In this document: positions 1 to 5,191 of the stretch, one piece after another
Layout of the letters: each line of letters starts with the position of its first letter
Position numbering within the stretch: the stretch's first letter is position 1
NCBI GenBank assembly: GCA_023413015.1
Contig: JAEZQR010000293.1
Coordinates: forward strand, 1-6,365
Reading direction: 5' to 3'
DNA length: 6,365 bases
Source of the DNA: Pseudomonadota bacterium
GTDB lineage: Bacteria > Pseudomonadota > Alphaproteobacteria > Sphingomonadales > Sphingomonadaceae
Made by a program: the position numbers and the translations under genes
The notes under the pieces: generated by a model
Told to the model about the DNA's origin: nothing
Database searches by the model: none
What the model saw: the letters and a program-made list of their open reading frames with translations, nothing else

Positions 1-670
1 CCGTCTCCCAGTTGTAGGCGACCGTGATCGCCTCGACGGACCAGGCACCATCGGCCCCGCGCTCGACGATCGCGTAGCGCGCGTGCGGGCTGCCGGCTTC
101 CATGGCGTGCGGATACGGGCGGCCGTCGTCATAGGCCGGCAGCCCCACCGATCCAGGGTTCACGACCAGCCGCCCATCATCGAGCCGGTGGGCGCGGGGC
201 AGATGCGTGTGCCCGCACAGGATTAGCGCGGCGGGCACGTCCCCGGCCCGCGCCCGGACTTCCGCTGCGTCCGCCGCGCGGGCGCCCGCGGGCTCGACGG
301 TCTCGAGGAAATACTGAATGTCGGAAGCCGGCGTGCCGTGGCACAGGAACAGGTCGTCGGCGAGCCACAGCGTCGCGGGCAGGCTCGCCAGCCAGGCGCG
401 GTGGCGCTCGGTCAGCCGCGCCTGTGCATAGGCATCGGAGGCCTCCATGCGCTCGGGCGGCTGCGTCAGCAATTGCCGTTCGTGATTGCCCCGGATCGTC
501 GGCAGGTCGAGCGCCATCAGCCGGTCGGCCGTCTCGGCGGGCTGCAGCGGGCCGGACAGGATGTCGCCCAGGTTCACCGTCGCATCGACGCTGCGCCCCG
601 CGATATCGCCGAGCACCGCGTCGAGCGCGGCGAGGTTGCCATGAATGTCGGAAAGGACCGCGATGCGCAT
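1..670 (-). CDS. Metallophosphoesterase (YfcE-like calcineurin-type phosphatase), 3' end missing
   Basis: This gene runs off the left edge; 223 residues are visible. It carries the full metal-ligand set of the calcineurin-like phosphoesterase fold: SDIHGN at residues 7-12 (Asp8, His10), GD at 35-36 (Asp36), GNHE at 61-64, His111 in the CHGTP segment, and GHTH at 153-156, followed by a VNPGSVG strand. Proteins with this pattern bind two metal ions and hydrolyse phosphodiesters or phosphomonoesters, usually in the cytoplasm; the natural substrate cannot be read from the sequence. No signal peptide or membrane segment is seen. Family members are usually about 240-250 residues, so only a short C-terminal tail should be missing. 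The start is well fixed: an in-frame TAG lies at 680-682, only three codons upstream of the ATG. No clear Shine-Dalgarno is visible. It lies 76 bases downstream of the 61-residue protein gene on the same strand and may be co-transcribed with it. Confidence 0.92.
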   Translation of the reverse strand, partial: MRIAVLSDIHGNLAALDAVLGDIAGRSVDATVNLGDILSGPLQPAETADRLMALDLPTIRGNHERQLLTQPPERMEASDAYAQARLTERHRAWLASLPATLWLADDLFLCHGTPASDIQYFLETVEPAGARAADAAEVRARAGDVPAALILCGHTHLPRAHRLDDGRLVVNPGSVGLPAYDDGRPYPHAMEAGSPHARYAIVERGADGAWSVEAITVAYNWET

Positions 671-746
671 CGCCGCACGCTAGCGCGTCCGCCTCGCCGA
701 CGGAACAAGGATGGTGCAGCGGCCTCGGGCGCGCCCGCGCCGTCGC

Positions 747-932
747 TCAGGCCGCCTTGCGCCCCTTGGGCCTATGCCCCGTCACCATCGGCAGCCGCTC
801 GCGCAGGTAAGCGCGCTGCGCCGCCGACGGCTTGACGTCCCTGAGCCTGTCGAGGTTCGCCAGCAACTCCTCGAACCCACCCGCCGGCACTTCCAGCCCG
901 CGCAGGATGCGCCGCATATGATCAAATTCCAT
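747..932 (-). CDS. Uncharacterised 61-residue protein
   Basis: I do not recognise this protein. It is a small soluble protein, probably mostly helical, with alternating Leu/Arg/Glu residues in its middle and a basic tail (GHRPKGRKAA). It has no cysteine, signal peptide or membrane segment. Support for it being real comes from a GGGGG Shine-Dalgarno at 938-942, five bases from the ATG, and from codon use that matches the neighbouring core genes: by my hand count only about 8 of 61 codons end in A or T. It lies between the TonB-like gene (118 bases upstream) and the metallophosphoesterase (76 bases downstream), all on the same strand. A hairpin covers its start codon (see the separate entry). 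Nothing in the sequence points to a function; a chance reading frame is possible but less likely given the ribosome site and codon bias. Confidence 0.65.
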   Translation of the reverse strand: MEFDHMRRILRGLEVPAGGFEELLANLDRLRDVKPSAAQRAYLRERLPMVTGHRPKGRKAA

Positions 933-956
933 AACGACCCCCGATGCTCGTTACGG
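929..956 (-). promoter_or_regulatory. Hairpin enclosing the ribosome-binding site of the 61-residue gene
   Basis: In the minus-strand RNA, bases 948-956 can pair with 929-937 in a nine-base-pair stem with one G-U pair. The loop is ten bases and contains the GGGGG Shine-Dalgarno (938-942). The start codon (930-932) is inside the stem. Such a structure would be expected to limit translation initiation. Whether it is a regulated switch or a chance pairing cannot be told from one sequence. Confidence 0.4.
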
Positions 957-1050
957 CCCTAGAAGAACTCTCAAATGAGGCGGGAATGAGTCCTGTCGTG
1001 CCAACAAGCGGTTCTCCAAGAGGCTGATCTGGCCCGGAAATGGCTCAGCA

Positions 1051-1626
1051 TTAGGGTATGTCGAAGTTGGTCGAATGAATTTGCACGTCTCGAACAGGGC
1101 TGCCGTCTATTGTGGCGGGATCAAATTGGAAGCGCTTCTGCGCAACCTGACACGCTACCCTGTCGAGCCGCTGGTGCCCGCTTGTTGTAAGTACCGTGCA
1201 GCTTTCGACCGCCCCTGCTGGTGTTATTACGAGCCGAGTAACAACCGTACCCGTCTCGTTTTCGCGTATGGATGCGACTGGATAGTCTTTGAAGGTGAAG
1301 CGGCTACGCTCACCCCTCGGGGCTGCTGCGATGTAGCCTGAGGCAGTTTCAGGTACGATCCACACCGGAACGGTCTGTGAGATGCCCTGCTTGCCCCTCT
1401 TTTCAGCTGCTTGCCGGCAGGCTTGGATATCACCCTTGCGGTCGCCGCTCGATTCAAGAATGCGGCACTTCACCTCGCCCTCGGGCGTCGTGCCGATCTC
1501 CACGACCGCACTTGCTGGCCGCTCCGTACCGACGCCCTCAGGATAGCTCGCGATCAAGCCTGCCCGCGCGGCACTCGATGAGGCGAGGATAATGAGTCCG
1601 GCACATAGCGCAGCTGAAACCTTCAC
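1051..1626 (-). CDS. Secreted TonB-C-like protein with two tandem domains
   Basis: The protein has 191 residues. Residues 1-22 form a Sec signal peptide with an AxA-type site (ARA before Gly23). The C-terminal part (about 110-191) has the hallmarks of the TonB C-terminal domain: YP near the start, a G-x-V strand, a TSG turn, LD, and RFQFDPA followed by DG-x-PV. The segment at about 36-95 looks like a diverged second copy, with SSG and a matching cysteine pair. Cysteines are 16 residues apart in both copies (Cys54/Cys70 and Cys143/Cys159), suggesting one disulphide each in the periplasm. Classical TonB links ExbB/ExbD to outer-membrane receptors through an N-terminal anchor and a proline-rich span. 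Neither is present here, so energy transduction is doubtful and a free periplasmic role is more likely. I chose GTG at 1624-1626 because GGAG (1633-1636) lies six bases upstream; the TTG two codons earlier touches that site. GC3 is lower than in the neighbours. Confidence 0.85.
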   Translation of the reverse strand: MKVSAALCAGLIILASSSAARAGLIASYPEGVGTERPASAVVEIGTTPEGEVKCRILESSGDRKGDIQACRQAAEKRGKQGISQTVPVWIVPETASGYIAAAPRGERSRFTFKDYPVASIRENETGTVVTRLVITPAGAVESCTVLTTSGHQRLDRVACQVAQKRFQFDPATIDGSPVRDVQIHSTNFDIP

Positions 1627-1650
1627 AAGCAACTCCGCTTGCTAAACTGG

Positions 1651-1667
1651 CTGCCAAGCAATGGCAG
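1651..1667 (-). terminator. Possible weak terminator after nrdB
   Basis: A perfect six-base-pair stem (CTGCCA/TGGCAG) with a five-base loop lies 41 bases after the nrdB stop codon and 25 bases before the TonB-like start. It is followed on the minus strand by CCAGTTTAG, which has only three T residues, so it is at best a weak intrinsic terminator. Read-through from nrdB into the TonB-like gene remains possible. Confidence 0.25.
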
Positions 1668-1707
1668 TGGACTTAATTGCTGCTGCGCCCTGCACTTGAG
1701 GAGCAAG

Positions 1708-2766
1708 TTACTCCGCCGCGACCATCCCCGAGCCACCCAGCAACTCGCCCGTCTCGCCCTCTTCCGTCTCGTTCGCAGCCGCGATCTTGGCGGCCTTGCG
1801 GCGGTCGAAGGCGTCCCAGACTTCGTTCCAGTTCCCCTTGGTCGCGGCCTTCGAATATTCGGTGGCGCGCGTCTCGAAGAAGTTGGCGTGCTCGACGCCG
1901 TTGAGCAGCGGCGCGAGCCACGGCAGCGGGTGCTCGTCGATCATGTAGACCGGCTTCAGCCCGAGCTGGCCCAGGCGCCAGTCGGCGATGTAGCGGACGT
2001 ACTTCTTGATATCCTTCGGCGTCATGCCGGAGACCGGCCCCATCTCGAAGGCGAGGTCGATGAAATTGTCCTCGAGCCGCACGACCTTCTGGCACACGTC
2101 GACGATGTCGTCCTGCACCGCCTTGGTCAGGCAGTTCCGCTCCTTGGTGAAGGCGTGGAACAGCTTGATGATGCCTTCGCAGTGCAGGCTCTCGTCGCGC
2201 ACCGACCAGGATACGATCTGCCCCATGCCCTTCATCTTGTTGAAGCGCGGGAAGTTCATCAGCATCGCGAACGACGCGAACAGCTGCAGCCCCTCGGTGA
2301 AGCCGCCGAACATGGCGAGCGTGCGCGCGATGTCGGCGTCGGTCTCCACGCCGAACGTGTTCATGAAGTCGTGCTTGTCCTTCATCTCCTTGTACTGGAG
2401 GAAGGCGCTGTACTCGCTCTCGGGCATGCCGATCGTGTCGAGCAGGTGGCTGTACGCCGCGATGTGCACCGTCTCCATGTTGGAGAAGGCGGCGAGCATC
2501 ATCTTGATCTCGGTCGGCTTGAAGACGCGGCCATACTTCTCGTGGTAGCAGTCCTGCACCTCGACGTCGGCCTGCGTGAAGAAGCGGAAGATCTGCGTCA
2601 GCAGGTTGCGCTCGTGCGCGCTGAGCTTCTGCGCCCAGTCGCGGCAATCCTCGCCGAGCGGCACCTCCTCCGGCATCCAGTGGATCTGCTGCTGCCGCTT
2701 CCAGAACTCGAACGCCCACGGATATTCGAACGGCTTGTAGCTCTTCGAGGCTTCCAGCAGCGGCAT
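1708..2766 (-). CDS. nrdB: Class I ribonucleotide reductase, beta (radical-generating) subunit
   Basis: NrdB holds the dinuclear metal centre and tyrosyl radical that start catalysis in NrdA, which turns ribonucleoside diphosphates into deoxyribonucleotides in the cytoplasm. The protein has 352 residues. The metal ligands can be placed by motif and by spacing to the E. coli protein: Asp67, Glu98 and His101 (METVH), Glu158 (TEGLQ), Glu192 and His195 (RDESLH). The radical tyrosine is Tyr105, four residues after His101, so this is not a tyrosine-less Ic or DOPA-type enzyme by sequence. Trp30, Asp191, and the pair Glu298/Tyr304 (matching E. coli Glu350/Tyr356) complete the radical-transfer path. 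The tail after Tyr304 is 48 residues, longer than in E. coli, with a Glu-rich, then Gly-rich end. GGAG at 2775-2778 lies eight bases before the ATG. It follows nrdA on the same strand after an unusually long 191-base gap. Confidence 0.98.
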   Translation of the reverse strand: MPLLEASKSYKPFEYPWAFEFWKRQQQIHWMPEEVPLGEDCRDWAQKLSAHERNLLTQIFRFFTQADVEVQDCYHEKYGRVFKPTEIKMMLAAFSNMETVHIAAYSHLLDTIGMPESEYSAFLQYKEMKDKHDFMNTFGVETDADIARTLAMFGGFTEGLQLFASFAMLMNFPRFNKMKGMGQIVSWSVRDESLHCEGIIKLFHAFTKERNCLTKAVQDDIVDVCQKVVRLEDNFIDLAFEMGPVSGMTPKDIKKYVRYIADWRLGQLGLKPVYMIDEHPLPWLAPLLNGVEHANFFETRATEYSKAATKGNWNEVWDAFDRRKAAKIAAANETEEGETGELLGGSGMVAAE

Positions 2767-2782
2767 CGTCGTTACTCCAACT

Positions 2783-2798
2783 GGGGCCCGCAGGCCCC
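2783..2798 (-). other. GC-rich stem-loop just upstream of the nrdB ribosome site
   Basis: A perfect six-base-pair stem GGGGCC/GGCCCC with a four-base loop ends five bases before the nrdB Shine-Dalgarno at 2775-2778. There is no T-run after it on the minus strand, so it is not a typical terminator. It could stabilise the 5' end of a processed nrdB message, but that is inference. Confidence 0.4.
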
Positions 2799-2808
2799 CT
2801 GTCCTTCC

Positions 2809-2833
2809 TCGGCGAAAGTCCCCCTTCCGCCGA
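2809..2833 (-). other. Stem-loop in the nrdA-nrdB gap
   Basis: In the minus-strand RNA, 2825-2833 pairs with 2809-2817 in nine base pairs, including one G-U pair, around a seven-base G-rich loop. It lies ten bases upstream of the GC-rich stem-loop at 2783-2798. No T-tract follows it. It may be a processing or stability element, or a copy of a genomic intergenic repeat; neither can be decided from this window. Confidence 0.4.
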
Positions 2834-2951
2834 ACCTTGATGACGGGGGTGAAGCAGACGCCGGTCGGTTCAAGAATGAATGATCGGTGTCCGGCTCGGC
2901 CTCACCCCCGCCCGACCCGGCGACGTCCTTACGGGCGCCGCCAGGTTGACC

Positions 2952-2970
2952 GGCGTGTTATTGGCACGCC
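2952..2970 (-). other. Stem-loop spanning the nrdA stop codon
   Basis: A perfect six-base-pair inverted repeat (GGCGTG/CACGCC) surrounds the TAA of nrdA, which lies in the seven-base loop. Two further G-U pairs could extend it. It is followed by GGTCAACC with no T-run, so full termination is unlikely. It might act as a partial stop, pause or 3'-end protection site between nrdA and nrdB. Confidence 0.35.
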
Positions 2971-4826
2971 AAGCACTCGTCGTAGTCCTTGCGCTCCTCC
3001 AGATCGACGATGCGCAGCTCCGACGTGTTGTCCGCTTCCACCCCGCCGGCGAACCCGGCGCGCTGAATGCTCTTCGACCGGCAATAGTAGAGCGATTTGA
3101 TGCCCAGCTCCCACGCACGGTAGTGGAGCATCAGCAGGTCCCACTTCTCGATGTCGGCCGGGATGTAGAGGTTCAGCGACTGCGCCTGGTCGATGTACGG
3201 CGTGCGGTCCGCCGCAAGCTCCAAGAGCCAACGCTGGTCGATCTCGAAGGCGGTCCGATAGGTCGCCTTCTCGTCGGCCGTCAGGAAATCGAGGTGCTGG
3301 ACCGATCCGCCATGCTCGAGGATCGAGTTCCACACCGCGTCCGAGTTCTTCGCCTTCTCGATCAGCAGCTTCTCGAGATACGGATTCTTGATCGAGAAGC
3401 TGCCCGACAGCGTCTTGTGCGTGTAGACGTTGGCCGGGATCGGCTCGATGCAGGCCGAGGTACCGCCGCAGATGATCGAGATCGACGCGGTCGGCGCGAT
3501 CGCGGTCTTGCAGCTGAAGCGCTCCATCACGCCCATGTCGGCCGCGTCCGGACAGGCCCCGCGCTCCTGCGCCAGCACCATCGACGCCTCGTCGACCTTC
3601 GACTTGATGTGCTTGAAGATGCGCAGGTTCCACGACTTCGCCATCGCGCTTTCGAACGGCACGCCGCGCGCCTGCAGGAAGCTGTGGAAGCCCATGACGC
3701 CCAGGCCGACCGAACGCTCGCGCATCGAGGCATATTTCGCCCGCGCCATCTCGTCGGGCGCGCGGTCGATATAGTCGGTCAGCACATTATCGAGGAAGCG
3801 CATCACATCCTCGATGAAGCGCTTGTCGCCGTTCCACTCGTCCCAGGTCTCGAGCGCGAGCGAGGACAGGCAGCAGACCGCCGTGCGGTCGTTGCCGAGG
3901 TGGTCGCGCCCCGTCGGCAGCGTGATCTCGGAGCACAGGTTCGACGTCGTGACCTTGAGGCCGAGGTCGCGCTGATGCTTCGGCATCATGTTGTTCACGG
4001 TGTCGGCGAAGATGATGTAGGGCTCGCCGGTCGCCAGCCGGGTCTCGACCAGCTTCTGGAACAGCGCGCGCGCGTCCACCTCGCCGCGCTTCTCGCCCGA
4101 CTTCGGCGACACGAGGTCGAAGCTCGTGCCGTCGCGCACCGCCGCCATGAAGGCGTCGGTGATCAGCACGCCGTGGTGCAGGTTGAGCGCCTTGCGGTTG
4201 AAGTCGCCCGAGGGCTTCCGGATTTCGAGGAATTCCTCGATCTCCGGATGGTTGATGTCGAGGTAGACGGCGGCCGAGCCACGGCGCAGCGAACCCTGGC
4301 TGATCGCCAGCGTCAGGCTGTCCATCACGCGCACGAACGGGATGATGCCGCTGGTCTTGCCGTTGAGGCCGACCGGCTCGCCGATGCCGCGCACATTGCC
4401 CCAATAGGTGCCGATGCCGCCGCCGCGCGAGGCGAGCCAGACATTCTCGTTCCAGGTGTTGACGATGCCTTCGAGGCTGTCGTCCACCGAGTTCAGGTAG
4501 CAGCTGATCGGCAGGCCGCGTCCCGTGCCGCCGTTCGACAGCACCGGGGTGGCCGGCATGAACCACAGCTTCGAGATATAGTCGTACAGCCGCTGCGCAT
4601 GCTCCTCGTCGTCGGCGTAGGCCGAGGCGACGCGCGCGAACAAATCCTGGTACGATTCGCCCGGCAGCAGATAGCGGTCGCGCAGCGTCTCCTTGCCGAA
4701 TTCGGTCAGCAGGCTGTCGCGCTCATGCGACAGGTTCAGCTTGTAGGCGGGTTTCGCCACCGGGTCGGGTCCCGACAGGCCCGTCAGGCTGGCGACCGCC
4801 GCTGCTTCGTTGCCGCTGAACTCCAT
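2958..4826 (-). CDS. nrdA: Class I ribonucleotide reductase, alpha (catalytic) subunit, without ATP-cone
   Basis: NrdA reduces ribonucleoside diphosphates to deoxyribonucleotides, using a thiyl radical generated through NrdB. The protein has 622 residues. Catalytic residues are all visible: Cys109 and Cys318 as the redox pair (E. coli Cys225/Cys462), Asn296, Cys298 and Glu300 in NLCSE (Asn437/Cys439/Glu441), and Tyr580-Tyr581 in SLYYC for radical transfer. A C-terminal CLAC motif (Cys618/Cys621) can pass electrons from thioredoxin or glutaredoxin. The large-subunit fold begins at about residue 29 (KLNLSHERDSLL), leaving too little sequence for the roughly 90-residue ATP-cone that gives overall dATP inhibition in E. 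coli NrdA. The start is secure: GGGGAG at 4833-4838 lies six bases before the ATG. It is transcribed away from the fumarase gene from a leader with NrdR-like and DnaA sites, and nrdB follows it. Confidence 0.98.
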   Translation of the reverse strand: MEFSGNEAAAVASLTGLSGPDPVAKPAYKLNLSHERDSLLTEFGKETLRDRYLLPGESYQDLFARVASAYADDEEHAQRLYDYISKLWFMPATPVLSNGGTGRGLPISCYLNSVDDSLEGIVNTWNENVWLASRGGGIGTYWGNVRGIGEPVGLNGKTSGIIPFVRVMDSLTLAISQGSLRRGSAAVYLDINHPEIEEFLEIRKPSGDFNRKALNLHHGVLITDAFMAAVRDGTSFDLVSPKSGEKRGEVDARALFQKLVETRLATGEPYIIFADTVNNMMPKHQRDLGLKVTTSNLCSEITLPTGRDHLGNDRTAVCCLSSLALETWDEWNGDKRFIEDVMRFLDNVLTDYIDRAPDEMARAKYASMRERSVGLGVMGFHSFLQARGVPFESAMAKSWNLRIFKHIKSKVDEASMVLAQERGACPDAADMGVMERFSCKTAIAPTASISIICGGTSACIEPIPANVYTHKTLSGSFSIKNPYLEKLLIEKAKNSDAVWNSILEHGGSVQHLDFLTADEKATYRTAFEIDQRWLLELAADRTPYIDQAQSLNLYIPADIEKWDLLMLHYRAWELGIKSLYYCRSKSIQRAGFAGGVEADNTSELRIVDLEERKDYDECLACQ

Positions 4827-4921
4827 AGCACGCTCCCCAATCTTCTGCCCTGCTTACGAGGGTCCAACGCGTTCGTCGCGCCCCGGTTGATGGTCTTTGC
4901 CAACCATCCCCGATATCCTCG

Positions 4922-4930
4922 TTATCCACA
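4922..4930 (+). promoter_or_regulatory. DnaA box in the nrdA leader
   Basis: The nine bases TTATCCACA match the DnaA-box consensus TTATNCACA exactly. The box lies about 100 bases upstream of the nrdA start codon, inside the proposed leader. DnaA is known to control nrdAB in E. coli and nucleotide-synthesis genes in Caulobacter. Only one perfect box is seen here, so occupancy in the cell is an inference. Confidence 0.6.
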
Positions 4931-4996
4931 GGGACCGGCCCTTCGGACACGGCGAGTCACCAACACGAATCCCGGATGACGGTTCCGTGACGTACT

Positions 4997-5010
4997 ACAC
5001 TATATAGTGG
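4997..5010 (-). promoter_or_regulatory. NrdR-box-like operator 1, over the nrdA -10 region
   Basis: The core CACTATATAGTG (4998-5009) is a perfect 12-base palindrome. It resembles the NrdR box consensus (acaCwAtATaTwGtgt) but is two bases shorter at the centre. It overlaps the proposed -10 element of nrdA, where binding of this repressor of ribonucleotide reductase genes would block transcription. Confidence 0.6.
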
Positions 5011-5028
5011 TGACCCCCCGGTCCTGAA
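4999..5028 (-). promoter_or_regulatory. Likely nrdA promoter
   Basis: On the minus strand TTCAGG (5023-5028) could be a -35 element. TATAGT (4999-5004, 18-base spacer) or TATATA (5001-5006, 16-base spacer) could be the -10. The -35 match is poor. The overlap of the -10 with the palindrome and the position of the second repeat just upstream of the -35 support the placement. Transcription would begin near 4991. Confidence 0.45.
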
Positions 5029-5041
5029 CCACATCCTGTGC
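5029..5041 (-). promoter_or_regulatory. NrdR-box-like operator 2, upstream of the nrdA -35
   Basis: CACA-TCC-TGTG (5030-5040) is an inverted repeat centred 31.5 bases from operator 1, about three helical turns. Paired NrdR boxes on the same DNA face are typical of this regulator. The match to the consensus is weaker than in operator 1, so the call rests mainly on spacing and position. Confidence 0.45.
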
Positions 5042-5055
5042 CCGATTCCGGAGCT

Positions 5056-5093
5056 TCGCAAGTGGGGAAATCACGGTTTTTATTTTCTTGCGA
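5056..5093. repeat. Seven-base inverted repeat flanking an A/T-rich tract
   Basis: TCGCAAG (5056-5062) and CTTGCGA (5087-5093) form a perfect inverted repeat with a 24-base spacer that contains the only strong T-run of the intergenic region (5077-5086). It lies upstream of both divergent genes. It could be a regulator site, but no known consensus is recognised. Confidence 0.3.
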
Positions 5094-5143
5094 TAGCTCA
5101 ACGGCCTAGCCTTTCCGGCTCTGATTCAAGCTCGGTAGACCCC

Positions 5144-5172
5144 TTGACAGGCTCGCGCTAGAAGGCCCGCGA
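5144..5172 (+). promoter_or_regulatory. Possible fumarase promoter (good -35, poor -10)
   Basis: TTGACA at 5144-5149 is a perfect sigma-70 -35 hexamer in the right orientation, 42 bases before the fumarase start. At a 17-base spacing the -10 position reads CCGCGA, which does not resemble TATAAT. The promoter is therefore only suggested by its location and the -35. Confidence 0.3.
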
Positions 5173-5191
5173 ACATCGCCTTAGCCGGGGA

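Larger units (their letters stand above)
4827..5191. other. Divergent nrdA/fumarase intergenic region
   Basis: This 365-base stretch holds no convincing gene. It contains the nrdA leader (about 165 bases if the proposed promoter is right), a perfect DnaA box (4922-4930), two NrdR-box-like inverted repeats (4997-5010 and 5029-5041), a seven-base inverted repeat around an A/T-rich tract (5056-5093), and the presumed fumarase promoter. Four GANTC sites lie at 4954-4958, 4967-4971, 5044-5048 and 5123-5127. Confidence 0.8.

Noticed and set aside
933..985. Possible sigma-70 promoter for the 61-residue gene (TTGAGA with a TAACGA at 15 bases)
   Set aside because: The spacing is short and the -10 match poor; the transcript would start at or inside the ribosome-site hairpin.
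1075..1341. Plus-strand open frame of 88 codons
   Set aside because: Antisense to the TonB-like gene, which has a signal peptide, a domain match and a ribosome site.
1708..1851. Apparent loss of the NrdB tail tyrosine needed for radical transfer
   Set aside because: Tyr304, six residues after Glu298, matches the E. coli Glu350/Tyr356 spacing, so the residue is present; the tail after it is simply longer.
1639..2883. Plus-strand open frame of about 414 codons opposite nrdB
   Set aside because: Antisense shadow of nrdB with biased composition and no domain; nrdB has all metal and radical residues.
4723..4950. Minus-strand frame beginning in the nrdA leader and overlapping the nrdA start (possible leader peptide)
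   Set aside because: It has a GTG start without a Shine-Dalgarno, overlaps nrdA by about 100 bases in another frame, and its sequence is low-complexity Arg/Gly-rich.
2880..4979. Very long plus-strand open frame (about 699 codons) opposite nrdA
   Set aside because: It is antisense to nrdA, whose catalytic motifs are unambiguous. Long open antisense frames are expected when codons are strongly G/C-ending; the translation is Arg/Val/Asp-rich with no recognisable domain.
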